From: Lycium barbarum
Lineage: Eukaryota; Streptophyta; Magnoliopsida; Solanales; Solanaceae
Assembly: GCF_019175385.1 (NCBI RefSeq)
Contig: NC_083342.1
Span: 122,946,376 to 123,010,375, forward strand
Direction of reading: 5' to 3'
DNA: 64,000 nt
Both the position numbers and the translations under genes were made by a program. The notes under the pieces are model-generated. The model was not told the origin of the DNA, did no database searches, and saw only the letters and a program-made list of their open reading frames with translations. Shown piece after piece: positions 24,816 to 37,536 of the stretch. Position 1 is the first letter of the stretch. Each line of letters begins with the position of its first letter.

Positions 24816-25888
24816 AAATTTTGGTTGAACTAACGCACTCAAAAATAGAAATTTGATAGCAAAGAAGAACCCGTCCAGTTTAAGGATTTCTTGTTTGCGT
24901 AAAAAATTTATGTAAATCAACTTGCATGGTCGGACCAACCTCCTATCCAGGACAACATTCTGCTAAAGATTTAGTGACTATTTTCTTACAAATAATGTCA
25001 AATCCGGTGATAACTTTTGTTTTTCTGATACCGCGTATTTGTTTTACCACTTCAACTTCCTCCTTTCAATTCCAACTGACAACTACCCCTCCAGAAAAAG
25101 AGAAATTTTCAGTTCACTGATCTTAGGATGGTGACAAGCAAAGGTACTTGATGATGACACAGAAAAACGTCTAAGATCCGCTTTTTTACGTCTGCTCTTG
25201 AACAAGTGGTACCAACAAGACAATCAGTTGAAGGGCTGCTCTTAAGTTTCAGATGCGCTTTTCGTCACTAAAGGTGACAGCCTGAATGCAGAATCCACCA
25301 CATTTACATTAGAACATAGGGGTCATTCCAGACTAACAGAGAATCAAATATCCTCGTTTATGAGCCACTAACATTATCGTCAAACAACTAAATAACTACC
25401 CAGAAACTGAACTTAGAACTTAGAAATACAGATTGGAAGAATGATCATGAAAAGCAATCTTTCTCCCAAAGCTGGACCACTTTTGTCCATTGACCTGAAA
25501 GAAGAAAAAAAATTCATTAAGAAGCAACCAATTTGCCCCACTCCCAAATGAGATTTTTCAGCACAGATATACTATAGAGTCAATCACTACGCATCCGACA
25601 TACATAATCAAAGCAAGCCCAAAATGACATCCCAATCTGGGAGCACAAGGATATACAAGAAAATTGGGTTGCTAAAGCAAGAGAAACAACCGATCTACAT
25701 GCAATGCGGTACTGCATTACACGGGTTATACTATAACAAGTCTGGAGATATGGTTTAGTTTGGCCATATCAAAATTAATAGTGCCGGGAAAAGACATAAA
25801 ATTGATTGTGGAAGCTAATAAAATCTGTTTGATAAAGAAAAACATCATATTCAATTCTTTCAACTTGTGACTTGATTGAAATATGGAA
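24816..25888. other. Intergenic
   Basis: No gene, RNA or repeat that I can support; AT-rich with scattered short ORFs. Confidence 0.5.
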
Positions 25889-26140
25889 AATCCTTCCCAC
25901 AAGGGTGGCTCAGCTGGTTAAGCATGGGGCTTTCATACTGAAGGTCTCAGGTTCGAAACCCCCTGCCTACAACAGCAGGGGATTTGCCTTGTGGGTCGAG
26001 CTCATCGTACAAGGCTTGCCTAGTGCAGGTTATCTCTCCTGTGTGGTTTGCAAGCTATTGCACAGGAGCTGGGTTTACCCTGTGCGCACCCGAAGGGTAG
26101 CGGCTGCGGGTTCCCATGTCATAAAAATATATATATATAT
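25889..26140 (+). mobile_element. tRNA-derived SINE
   Basis: The 5' part is tRNA-like with pol III A box (tggctcagctggtt, 25906-25919) and B box (ggttcgaaacc, 25950-25960), spaced as in plant SINEs. It continues through the Solanaceae-type body ('gggtttaccctgtgcgcacc') to a tail of ataaaaatatatat. Candidate target duplication atatggaa at 25881-25888 and 26141-26148; the (at)n tail makes the right copy ambiguous. The long ORF crossing it is not coding. Confidence 0.8.
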
Positions 26141-26148
26141 ATATGGAA

Positions 26149-27270
26149 CTTCGTCCCGAGCTGCGGCACAAACGAGTCTATTGGAAAGTCTAGTTAGCAA
26201 CTTCTACACGAACTTTCAAGTGGATAAGATCATTGGAGTGGTGTCAACTTATCACTATATTGGATGTGGGTCTAACATTTCAAAGCATCCTAAAATGGAC
26301 AACACATTCAATGAATACCTGATCGATTACTTGGGGGAGGGGGGGAATAGATAATTCTGAACTATCCTATCAGCCTGATACTTGCATACATTGAGAACCT
26401 TCATTTACTGAAAACACATTGATGTACCTTAATGTAAGCAAGTCCATAAGTACTCACGCTAGCTTATTCAGTTAATGAACAAAAAAGGAGACTTAACAAT
26501 CTATAAGGCCACTCTCAGATCAGCTTCCTAATTAAAGTAATATCATCTAGTCTGTATAATCAGTTTCCTTACTAAAGGGCATATTCAATCTTTTCATTGC
26601 CCGTGGCTCGTCACTATCACCTAAGGTTATACCCAAGAACTAACAGAACAATTTGAACATGCTGTTGCAGAAAATCTTCAGTAACACTCTACATTGTTTA
26701 GTTTTTTTTTTTTTAAAATACATTGACTTATATAGGTCTTTGGTGTTGCCAATAGACACAGTCTTCAATTATGTTGATAATCATTTTCCCTTTTGACAAT
26801 CAATTTCAATTTATTAGTTGACTGTATAGGAAATACAGGTGATCATAAAAGAAAAAACCTTCTTAGTTCTAAGAATTTCAACGTTTTTTCTCATCCTACG
26901 AAACCCAAAGGGGTGAATGTCCTGTACAAACAACACATGGCCCAAACAAGAAATAATTCACATTTGAGGCACATGCTTATTTTTCTATCTAAGTTTACTA
27001 GTTCACTTAGATGTTTAACCAATATACATTTTTCTTAAAAGAAAAAAAAAAAAAAAAAGTGTGATAATGGAATAATAATTAAGTTACTGGGGCGATCCTT
27101 CAGGATTTTAAGTTAGCAATGAAAATATAGGGCCATATATGGGTTAAATTCTATAAGACTGACGATATAGTTACTCTATGGTGTTTGAGCTTTATTAGAG
27201 TGGTACAGATGTTGATAATCACAGATATCTCATATCGCAAGCCAGCCGGCCACTACCCGTTCCTCAAGTG

Positions 27271-27325
<55 letters not shown>

Positions 27326-28142
27326 ATTTTAGGTCAATCATATTATTCCATTTTATTGGCAGTGACCAAGTGGCCCTCAATGCATCTCAATTCCCTATTA
27401 TCCAAATGCATATATTTTCATCAGACACCAATTTCTTCCAATTTGTTTTATTTCTATTTAACAGCGTAATGTCTCAAAAAATTGGGACTATCTGAATGCA
27501 AGTGGTGTAACTGTTGAAGTGAGGGGCACAGTGCACGAGGATCAGACTGGTAAAATTTATTGAAGGGCAAGATCAGCAAGTTATCAGGAGAAACAGGATC
27601 CATAAAGCATTATTGAATTGGATTACAGGATCATATCTATGATCCATGAGATCCAAGATGAAAAATAAGTAAATACTACAATTTCTTGGTTAATTCATTG
27701 TCAATCATAAAGGTTACCCACATATAACCTTTTTAGGTACATTGACAAGTTAGCTACAAGTACATAATGTCATATATTGTAGCGACAAAAGATATATAAT
27801 GCCGTATATAAGCTCCATGTTGTTCACACTTCAGACAAAAGAAGATATTTTCTGGAAGAGAAAATGTAATGCCAGAGCTCTATCATTTAGCCTTCCACTC
27901 GATTATTTAACTTGTATTGACTTTAGCCATTTTCCAAATCACTACATACTAAATTATCGAACTGAACCAAAATCTTAACATTGCATCAGATTGGAAAATT
28001 GTTGAGCAGCTTACGCAAATAATAAATGTGAATAGCAAATAAACAAACTTGTACACATGTATACGAATAGAGAACAGCACTAACCCCACAAGACACAGGG
28101 AAAAGTAATACCAACAAAAAATAAAGTAAATACCTCTAGACC
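26149..28142. other. Intergenic, with (CT)n microsatellite
   Basis: No gene seen. Contains T- and A-runs (about 26701 and 27040) and a (TC)n repeat of about 50 bp at 27272-27322. ORFs here are low-complexity or short. The last part is probably 3'UTR of the minus-strand gene that ends at 28143. Confidence 0.5.
27272..27322. repeat. (TC)n microsatellite, about 50 bp
   Basis: Uninterrupted TC repeat. Confidence 0.95.
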
Positions 28143-30539
28143 TTAGCTTTCCAGTAACACCTCTTTGCAAGTTGACTTATTGTGGCCTGTACCCTTGCAT
28201 CTACTACATTGGAGTTGACGCCTAGCTACTTCATGGGAACCCACCTTCTTAGAAGTTGGCCTCCCTGGTGGACGACGGGTAGGAGGAGGGGTTACTGTTA
28301 CAGCAGCTTGAGAAGCGTCCTTTTTCTTGGGTCGTTCTAAGCTTGGAATTGGATGTATTGACTCTGAATATGTTGATCTGTAACTATCAGCAGTAAAGTA
28401 CCTGGCACAATAGTCGTATGGATCACGGCCAAGGCAACCAATGACAGCTATGGCATGGCAACAAGGTAACCCAGTTAGCCCCCAATCTCTGCAACTACAC
28501 TCGCAATGGTCAATGTCAACTACTTCTATGGTATCCCCCCGTACCTCAAATTTGGTACCATTAGGCATCAACACTTGAAGAGTATTAAATTTTTGGCTTT
28601 CTTTCTCCAGCTTTTCCTCCATAGATGGAGTTAGCCTTGTCACCCACTGATTGGACTCAGTCCGCCGGGTATAAATTAGCTCCATTATCTTACCTCTTAT
28701 TGCATCAACCATCTGGGTGATTGGCAGGTCATGAGCATCTGATACCCAACCATAGAAAAGCTCTCCAAAGTTTGATGTCATGTGGTTATATCGCATCCCA
28801 CGGAAGAAAGCATTTGCCCAGTTAATAGGCTCACTCTGCATTACCCAGTTGTAAGCATCTAGTGAAATACTTTTTATGCTTTCAACACACCTCTGGAAGC
28901 CTTCAGGCTTTGGTGCATAAGCTGCACCGTAAAAATCCTCAACCAAAAGGCGCTTGACTTCATGAGAAAATTGCCCTCTCACATCTCTGATAAGTTGTTC
29001 AGAAAGATAGCGCAGACAGTAGCCATGAAAGACATCCTCACCCTGAAATATTTCAGCAATCGATTCTCTAAGCCCCTTCTCTCTATCAGCCACGACAGTA
29101 ATACCACGACACATTGACAATGCAGTTCTAAGCTGTAATAGGAACCAACGCCAATTATCATCAGATTCTGAGTCAACTATGGCAAAAGCAACAGGAAAAA
29201 CACCATCATTCCCATCAGCAGCTGTTGCTGCTAACAGAGTGCCTTGGTATTTAGACTTTAAGAATATACTATCAAGGAAAAGCAGGGGCCTGCAGCCTTG
29301 TTCAAAGCCATAGAGTGAAGCATGAAATGATACAAAGAGCCTGTGAAAGCTTGAGTCATCCTTTGTAGTGAAAGTTGCAAGACTTCCAGGATTTGTCTCC
29401 ATCACTTTTTCACAAAAAATTGGCAGCTGACTATATGCCTCCTTATAAGAACCTTGAAGCTGCTCCTTAGCAATCTCTTTTCCACGCCATGCCTGGAAAT
29501 AATTTAACTGGATTCCATATTCCTTTTGTATGTCATTGACAATGTCCTTTGGCTTGTAATTCGGGGAAACTTTCAACTTCTCCTTTATAATACTAGCCAC
29601 CCAACTCCTTGTTGCCTGATAGCCATTAGTAACAACGGCCCCTTCACATGTGTGGGTAGGATTCATTTTTTTAATGCAGATTAATTGAGTGGTTGACAAT
29701 CTTGATGCATGAATTCTCCATGGACAGCCCTCTGCTTTGCATTTTACAGTCACTCGATGACTATCATTCTTCTTGTACTTGAAAGCAAATTGATTTGCAA
29801 TAGCATATTTCCGCAATGTCTCACGAAATTCATGCACACTATTAAACCTTTGACCTACGCCAGTTATATCATTCTGCCACTGCTGAGCAGCTTTAACATT
29901 CTTTTCATCATAATTAGCAGCAGCAAACGAAACAGGAGCAGGCATTTCAGCTTCTATCTCAATTGTGTCATCAACATTGTTCGTATCACCTACGACATCA
30001 AAATTGGCATCAAGCAAGAGGCCAGGCTCATTGGGGTCATCCACGATATCCTCCACAACACTCAGAGGAGCTTCAACTGGGACCGCCATTTCTGATAAAG
30101 TCGTCCGGCTTGACCTGCAACACAGTATGTCCAATATATTTCATCCTTTAAAAAGGGAGAATTCTACATATTTTAGGCAGCAAGGAATCTACCTACTGCC
30201 AGGCATGTTTGAAAGATCAGCGTCAACAGCTTCTTCAGTCATCACGTAGATCTCTGTAGTATCAGAGTTCCCATGGAATTTGATCATGCGCTTAAGGTCT
30301 TTGTCATTGGAGATTGTTATAAGTGTCTTCCTGTTTCCAGGAAGAAAATATTTGACTGACATAGTAGCAAGGCTGCAGTTAAACATCTCAGCTACCTCCA
30401 TCTTGAAATCATTGTAGTTCAGTTTTTCATCCATTTCCATGGCATGAGCATCTCCGCCTTTATATGAAAGGAAACCATCTTTATCAGTCTCAAATTCACC
30501 ACCTGACTGACATATGGCTATAACTCGCTTCCCAGCCAT
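28143..30539 (-). CDS. MUG: MUSTANG-type domesticated Mutator transposase with N-terminal PB1 domain
   Basis: Two coding exons, 30539-30193 and 30114-28143, joined at GT (30192-30191) and AG, give 772 residues. Exon 1 encodes a PB1 domain (MAGKRVIAICQSGGEFETDK.., acidic ..DLKRMIKFH). Exon 2 holds an acidic linker, the MuDR N-terminal zinc-binding region (CKAEGCPW..THTC, about 230-272), the MULE transposase core (about 385-500, LFLDSIFLK and VADREKGL), a SWIM zinc finger (CECSC..CCHAI, about 650-672) and a C-terminal CCHC knuckle (CSRCKGTGHNKSTC, about 752-765). No terminal inverted repeats flank it and the frame is intact, as expected of a host gene; known MUSTANG genes affect growth and flowering in Arabidopsis. 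An AG acceptor three bases before the ATG (30543-30544) implies a 5'UTR intron. DNA binding or regulation is likely, transposition not. Confidence 0.88.
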
Positions 30540-30816
30540 GACCTAAAGCAACATTCACGAAACAAATATAAGATTAAATCAATGAAAAGCCGTAACATTC
30601 AACCAAAACAAGTTCGAAAAAGCAGGTTCATTCAGATCAACCACAGTCAAAGGAGGAATTTGAGACAGAACCAGCGGAAAATCTTAAATTTGTATAACCA
30701 AATCAAGGACCATCTTTTGAAAATGAACGACCAATATCTACAAATGCAGAAACTACAGTATTCTACACATTTACCTTTTCTCAAAATATCTACAATGCAG
30801 AAACTAAAACCCTAGA

Positions 30817-31795
30817 TAGGATGATATTGAGTCGAGGATTAGCATAGAAGGTTACTAGGTAGTCGAGCATTGTCTAGTTTCCCTTATCAGTATTGTTAAT
30901 TATTACTCTCCTACTATCTTATTCTTCGATTTTATTATTACCCTTTGTTTCCTTTACTTCGATTATCTTATTTTTTGTTGATGCTACTATTCTCCTCTCC
31001 ATTGTTTTCAGCATGGCTCCTTCACTATTATATTTCGTTTACATTCTTGATTTTGATATGCTTCACTTGAGCCGAGGGTCTACCGGAAACACCCTCTCTA
31101 CCTTCACAAAGTAGGGTTAAGCAGAGGCGAATCCAGGATTTCAAGAGGATGGGTTCACCATTGCTTTTAAGATAAGATATAAAATTGATAGTGACATCAA
31201 CTTGGCAAGCAAAAGATAATTAATTACATTTTTTTATGAAGTAAGTAGTTTTATAATCACAATGACATCAAAGAGATGCATAGCTACAAAAGAGGAAATA
31301 TCAGCTCATACAAAGAAAAGAATTGGAACTTATAGAAAAAAAAAAGAAAAAAAAAATAATTAGACATAATATAAAAATGGAAAATATTTTTGCCTTTTGT
31401 TTAATTAAAACTAAAGAAGAAAAAGGGTTTAGAAATAATATAAAAGAGGAAAGTTACAGACTGCTTTAGAAATAAAACAAAAAAGTGTAACAGGTCGGGT
31501 TCGATCCCTCGACCTTGAGGAATTAAACCCAGCCCCTAACCATGAGGAATTAAACCAAGCCCCTAACCAGTGCTCCACTCGGCGTGGTTTGATCATGCGT
31601 TCCTTCAGTTAATATTAGATATATTTTCAGAATTATACACATAATATATCGAGTTTAGTCGAGTGAACCATGGGTTCACGTGACCCAATTTTTCTACGTA
31701 AATTCACCTCGGGGGTAAGACTGCATACAGTTTACCCTCCCCAGACCCCACTTGTGGGATCACTGGGTATGTTGTTGTTTGTTGATGTTGCAGAA
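30817..31795 (+). mobile_element. RTE-type LINE 3' fragment, interrupted at 31121
   Basis: About 30817-31121 matches the 3' untranslated part of the RTE element at 62990-63330 ('ttgagccgagggt', 'cggaaac', 'agggtta'). It resumes at 31712 with 'taccctccccagaccccac' and ends in ttg repeats. This end is also shared by the TS SINE family, so a SINE origin for the tail cannot be excluded. No coding part is present. Confidence 0.65.
31122..31711. mobile_element. Small non-autonomous hAT-like element inserted in RTE fragment
   Basis: Ends cagaggcgaat and (reverse complement) cgaggtgaatt form short imperfect inverted repeats. Flanks gggttaag (31114-31121) and ggggtaag (31712-31719) form an 8-bp target duplication with one mismatch, typical of hAT. 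It contains an internal imperfect tandem of about 29 bp ('gaggaattaaaccc', about 31518-31570). No transposase. Confidence 0.6.
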
Positions 31796-32150
31796 CCCCT
31801 AATTCTCATCAGTATTGATGAAATATCAGCAACAATGACTATGCAACCTCAAACAGTGTGCCATTTGGGAAATGCTTAACCACTCAAAACAACTATAATG
31901 AATCAAACAAACCCAAGATTTAGAAACAAACACACAAAAATTAACCAGAGAAGCAAAAAACAAAAACCCAATGGAAAAACCCTAGCCAATAAACAAAAGG
32001 GGGGAAACATGAAAAGACTATACCTTTATGCCTGGGAGATGAAATCTTGAAGTGGGTATTCAAGAAGGGGATAAAATTGTTATCTAAAAGGGTAATCGAA
32101 TCGAAATCAAAGCCTGGAATCTGCATAAAAGGGGGATAGATACAGATGGG

Positions 32151-32633
32151 AATGAGGGATTTGGGGGAAGTAACTTAGAGTAGATCGAGTGGTGATTTAT
32201 TTGGGCTGAATACAAACAATAATGGAGTATCCAGTTATGGAAGGATGACTATGTTGCATACCGACATGGCTACCTTCTACTGTCCAATCATATACTGCGT
32301 ACCCTACTTTCGTACTTTAAATTGACCCATTTTTAATTTTTAATAGTAATAATGTCAATAGTCATCCCTCTCTCGTCGGGTTACCAAAACTCCTATATCA
32401 AATAGGTTTCTTCCAAGGCCAAAACTCCTTTTTCGTCTTTTCTCCACTTCCTCTAATATTAATTAGTAGGAGTCGTTTTGGTTGCAGTTAAGTGTGTGTG
32501 TATCATAAGTTCATAACAATCGAATTCGTGAGTATAAAACTGTTAAATGAGACTACACTAATTCACTAAAGGATTGTCATTATAATTAATTGACTCCACT
32601 TATGTGAGTTTCACATTAGTTTGGTCTCGCGTA
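32151..32633. other. Upstream region of the MUG gene
   Basis: Likely promoter of the minus-strand gene, AT-rich. No element ends or ORFs supported. Confidence 0.4.
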
Positions 32634-33251
32634 TCTATATATAATATAAAACTAGGCATAGACAAGGTGATGTGGCACCTCTCTATGGCCTAGAAACCTA
32701 ATTATCTTTTTTCTCCTTTTTTTGAAATTTCTCTCATTTTAAAATCAATATACTATCTATTAAATAATTCAAAAGCCACTCTATTAATTATCTTAATTAC
32801 ACCTCATAATTATTTAATTGCACCTTTTCATCCACTTCTATCCGTTTGGTTTTTTCAACTTTTCCTAATAAGTCATTTGTGACCATTTTCCCTAATTCTT
32901 AATTAATAGAGCATAAAAGTTCTTCTACTATTTAAGTTGGAAACAAGAAGGTTGCAAACAATCATTCAATTAAATTCTTCCAAATGATAGAGTAATAGTG
33001 TGTTCTTTTGTTCTTCCAACGAGGGAGTAATATTATTTATTTTTGTTTGATTATTTTGTTTTCCTATATTGTTGTTTTATTTCTAATATTAGATTGATTT
33101 GTTTTATCATACATCTTTATGTTTAATTTTTGTGCTATTGCGAATTTTAGATTGTTGTATTTTTTGTCTTCCCCTGCTTCGACAAAAGTCTAGGAACTAT
33201 GATTCAATTAAATATGCTTCGGTTTCATCTACCCTTTACGAAATTAATGTT

Positions 33252-33408
33252 ATGTACAAGATTTTTCTTTGTTCTTCTTCTATTTTGTCCGCTTTTAGGA
33301 TGAAGACCTTAAAGGAGCTTCCTTGAGTTTTCCCGTGATTCAAGCAGGAGTAAAATATTGTTGAAAGACTGGAAGAGACAAGACAATTCTTAAGGTTCTT
33401 GATGTAAT
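33252..33408 (+). repeat. 157-bp direct repeat, copy 1 (inside Helitron)
   Basis: Nearly identical to 33956-34112, from 'atgtacaagatttttctttg' to 'ttcttgatgtaat'. Confidence 0.9.
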
Positions 33409-33955
33409 TATGTTATAATCTCAAAAAGTTACAAGTGCAATTCCATAAGTTATTGTATTCTTTTTCGCCTTTATATAGATTCGCAGTAATTTTATGTCCA
33501 AAAGGAACATTGAAGAGGGATTTTATCTTTAACATATTAGGTTTCATAGCTTTTCTTTTCTTAATTATTCTCTATATATGTGAAGACAATAATTAATTGA
33601 CTAACGAAGAAAAAAATGGAAGAAGGAAGACAAAAGGTGGAGTTGTAGAAATGGAAGGTCGTAAAATCTGCTTATTTCATTCATTATGGTATATCTATTT
33701 TAGTATTTATATTCTTTTTTCCAAAATCCTCGGTCACTCTTTGAAAAATTAAATCATTTTATTTAGAATAAGTCCTTTTAATTTGATAGTACGTATATTT
33801 TTTTGAAATAATTTAATTATTCTGACATAGATGAGGAGTTTTAATCATATTTTAGGTTTAAGTGATTGTTCAATAAAATAGATGTTATTTATGCTTTAAT
33901 CTTCTAAAAATATCTAATTAAAATAAAAAAAAACCTTAAATTTTCAATTTTGTAT

Positions 33956-34112
33956 ATGTACAAGATTTTTCTTTGTTCTTCTTCTATTTTGTTCGATTTT
34001 AGGATGAAGACCTTAAAGGAGCTTCCTTGAGTTTTCCCGTGATTCAAACAGGAGTAAAATATTGTTGAAAGACTGGAAGAGACAAGGCAATTCTTGAGGT
34101 TCTTGATGTAAT
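33956..34112 (+). repeat. 157-bp direct repeat, copy 2 (inside Helitron)
   Basis: Second copy of the repeat at 33252. It stops exactly where a second Helitron-type 5' terminus (tctatatctaatataaag) begins at 34112. Confidence 0.9.
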
Positions 34113-35428
34113 CTATATCTAATATAAAGTTAGGCATAGACAATGTGATGTGCCACTCTCTATGACCAAGAAACACAATTATCTTTTTTCTCCTTTTTTG
34201 ACATGTTTTCTATTTTTTCCTACATTAAAAAAAAAAACTCTCACTCATTTAACTCTCTTAATAATTGTGTTAAATGGCTATGTTAATTAGATTACTCTTT
34301 CAGTTACATACCTCTTTGTATTCCAAGCATTCATGGAAAACAAAAAAAAGAACGGCCGAATGGACATGAATGGGCAGGCAAAATTCAACTACTATAAATT
34401 TTAGATGTTGATCTTCCAACCTGTAGTGTAGGCATCCAAATTCATCTGTATGCAACGATTTTGTATGTAATAGTTTGCTAATGATATCTACCATTTTATT
34501 ATTTGCATAGTGTAATATTGGAGTTTTCGTTGATCTACTCCTTTTCCTGGGCCTAAAGTTCTTTTTTTTTTTTTGTTCTTTGTTACCACATAAGGCCAAA
34601 GAAACCCAATGGAAAAAGATAATTCATACCATTCACATTGTATCCATTTTCTTATTTGCATAGTGTTATAATAAGTTATATTGAAGTTTTTGTTGATCTA
34701 CTCTTTCCCTAGGCTTGAAGTTGTTTTTCATTAATTCTTTATTACGACACTAAAGAAAGAAACCTAATGGAAAAAGGTAATTCGTATCATTTAGAAGGCA
34801 GGCTCTCAAGGTTTGTGATTCAATTCATGATGATTCCAATCATTATAGATTTTTGCAACATAATATGCAAGGATTTTAACAAACTTTACACAAGCATGCA
34901 GGGAGTATTTAAAGAAAGGTCGCCCCACAAAGTAATAGGTTTTTGGAAGTGCTAAGAATTTTCAGGAATGAAGGTAACACAGTATGATGAATTCAAAGTG
35001 CCAGGGTCAAAGCACTTGATATGGCACCTCTCAATAGCCAAGAAATGTATATAATTTTTATTTTTTTTGGCACCTCTCAATAGCCAAAAATGTATTTAAC
35101 TTTTCCCCCCTTTGTTTTAGTCTTTCCTCTAATTTTTCTATTAAAAAATGATTGTGCCTATAAATTAAATGCAATCAACCCCACGTAGTAGCAGTAACTA
35201 AAGGCCGATATTTAAGACTTAACTTTCGCAATAAAGTCATCAAAGCACGTAGCTGCTGTCTTAATAACCTACGTAGCAGCAAACTTAATGATAATCACCT
35301 TAATGTGCATTACACTTGCATATTTAGAATATGCATGAAAATTATAAATTACATTATTAATAGCTTAAAAATTTAAAGAATACCTTCAAAAATATATGAT
35401 TGTAAAAGAGTTCGGTTAATTTCAATAA

Positions 35429-35443
35429 CCGCGCGAAGCGCGG
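35429..35443 (+). other. Helitron 3' terminal hairpin
   Basis: Perfect 6-bp stem with 3-base loop, ten bases upstream of the terminal CTAG (35453-35456); the rolling-circle termination signal in this class. Confidence 0.8.
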
Positions 35444-35589
35444 GAAAGTACACTAGTCTCAATAATAATAAAGGAGATTTTGCAATAGATTGACGGATAT
35501 TGAAATAGTTATAATATCATGAATCTTTCAAAATATTGTCACATTAAGGGAGTAGCATAGACTATTATTTGAGAAAGAAACTGCGCCTA

Positions 35590-37536
35590 GGTGTGGTTTT
35601 CAAGTTGGATATAGAGAAGGGCCTATGACCACGTCACTTGGCCTTGCCTGTTGAAGTTACTGGAAAAAATGAATTTTGGAGAGAAGTGGATTAAAGGGAT
35701 AAAGATCCTTATCAATGGAAATCAACTGGTTATTTTAATTCTCAAAGGGGCCTAAGGCAAAGGGATCTGTGATCCCCTTACCTATTTCTTCTGGTAATGG
35801 AGGTGTTGAGTCTCATGATTAAAACTTGTGTCATGAATAGTTGGATAAATGCTTTAAGTTGGAGGGCCAGTCTGGTAATAGTGTTGAGATCTCTCATATC
35901 CTATATGCTGACGATACTTTATTGATGTGTGAAGCTGATAGGGAGCAAGTATTGCATCTGAGGATGGTTCTTTTGGATTTCGAAGCAGTGACAGGGTTGA
36001 GAATTAATCTGATGAAGAGCTCGATGTTTTCCCTGAATGCTCACAATAATATTAATGGGTTGGCTGAAATATTAGGCTGGAAGATTGAAAAGTTCTCAAT
36101 CGACTATTTGGAATTACCATAGGTGCAAAATTTAAAGACAACTCTATTTGGAATGGAGTTATTGAGAAATGCGAAAAAAAGCTGGCTCCCTAGAAGCAAC
36201 AATATTTATGTAGGTTAACATTAATTAATAGTGTTCTCAATGGTATCCCTACTTCCCTTATGTCCATGGTTCCTGTACCAGTTAGTGTGGAGAAGAAATT
36301 GGATAGTCTTAGAAGAAAGTTTTTATGGGAAGGTAATGCAGAAAAGAGGAAATACCATTTGGCAAAGTAGAGCATGTGATTAAACATAAGAAGGAGGGGG
36401 TTTGGGAGTTAGAAATCTTAAAGCCATAATCAGAGTCTTTTATGTAAATGGCTATGGAGATTAAATGATGGGAGAGAAGCTCATTGGAAGTTTGTAATTG
36501 AGGTTAAATATGGAAGGAAGGGTTTCTGGGCACCTAAATTAGTTAAAACCCCTTATGGAGTCGCTATATGGAGGCAGATTGTCAACCTCTAGGAGGAATT
36601 CAAGAAGTATGATGGGAAAGAATCAGGTTCTGGGAAGCCAATTGGGGGGCTCTGGTTTGTTGAAAGAGGAATTTCCTAATTTGTACAAATTGTCTCTAAA
36701 TACTAAAGTGGTGTTATCAGATATTTTCACTGATTCAGGTTGGAATTTACGTTTCAGAAGGAATCTTTTTTATTTGGAGATACAGGAAGTAGATGACTTT
36801 ATCCAAAAGATGCAATTAGTAGTGTTATTGCCGGAAAAGGATGATTGCCAATATTGGAAAGCAAATAAAAATGGTTCTTTTTTCAGTCAAGTCTTTCTAT
36901 AAAATTCTCAATGCTGACCGGACCATGCAGGCTCAAAATTGGCCCTGGAAATTGATTCGGAAAACTTCTGTACCGAAAAAAATTTGCTTGTTTTGGATGG
37001 CAAGGGCCCGTGGAGCATGCCTAACTCAAGAAAACTTGATGAAAATGAGATGGTTTCTATGTAGTACATGCTTCTTATGTGAAAGAGCATGTGAATGTGT
37101 GGACCACATTTTTTTTGCACCGTGAATTTTCTTGGCAGGTGTGGTCTATGTTTCTCACTATGTATAGCATCCACTGGTAAGCCCTAGGAAGTTCCGAGAG
37201 GTGCTTAAAAGTTAGGAGTTTGTTTGGCCAGATTCAGTCTTAAAGAATATCTGAGTTAACATCCCTCTATGCATTATTTGAACGTTAGGGAATGAGAGAA
37301 ATATGAGATACTTCAAAGGAAAGAGGAGTCAATTGCAGTAAGTGAAATATAATTGTTTGCATTCTTGTACTTTTAGAAAGAAGGAAATGTAGTGTTGGAT
37401 TTACATAATTTGCTGGACTTGCTAGACAGCTTAGCTATTTAATGTAACCAGGTCCAGTGTCTCCTTGCGTACTTTTTACAGTATCACCTTGATACTGTTT
37501 CCTTTAATAAAAACGACCGATAAAAAAAAAAAAAAA
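35590..37536 (+). mobile_element. L1-type LINE, 5'-truncated and decayed
   Basis: Fragments in several frames match plant L1 reverse transcriptase: VFKLDIEKG.. near 35597 (frame broken straight after), then ILYADDTLLMC with the catalytic YADD box in the 35841-36122 ORF. Downstream come the linker (ORF 36555-36902) and the C-terminal zinc-binding RVT region (PKKICLFWMARARG..C.LCERACECVDHIFF, 36841-37125). It ends with AATAAA-like sequence and an A-run at 37522-37536. Multiple frameshifts and stops make it non-functional. The exact 5' end and a target duplication were not found. Confidence 0.75.

Larger units (their letters stand above)
30545..32150 (-). other. Probable 5'UTR intron and leader exon of the MUG gene
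   Basis: The ATG exon is preceded by ttgctttag acceptor sequence. A plausible donor lies on the minus strand near 32028 (cataaag then gtatag), preceded by a pyrimidine-rich leader to about 32150. The roughly 1.5-kb intron holds a split RTE fragment and a small hAT-like element. The donor choice is inference. Confidence 0.45.
32634..35456 (+). mobile_element. Non-autonomous Helitron-like element
   Basis: Starts TCTATATATAATATAAAAC after an A, and ends CTAG before a T, the A/T target expected for Helitrons. Ten bases before the CTAG is a GC-rich hairpin, ccgcgc-gaa-gcgcgg (35429-35443). There is no Rep/helicase coding. A second, diverged copy of the 5' end occurs at 34112 and a 157-bp internal segment is present twice, so this may be two overlapping or nested copies sharing one 3' end. 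Confidence 0.75.

Noticed and set aside
25872..26354. 160-residue plus-strand ORF
   Set aside because: It reads through the tRNA-like body and (at)n tail of a SINE.
27185..27495. Ser/Leu repeat ORFs
   Set aside because: Created by the (TC)n microsatellite.
29709..30249. Plus-strand ORFs of 62-128 residues
   Set aside because: Antisense shadows of the MUG exons.
36908..37174. Minus-strand 88-residue ORF
   Set aside because: Antisense of the L1 RVT zinc-binding region.
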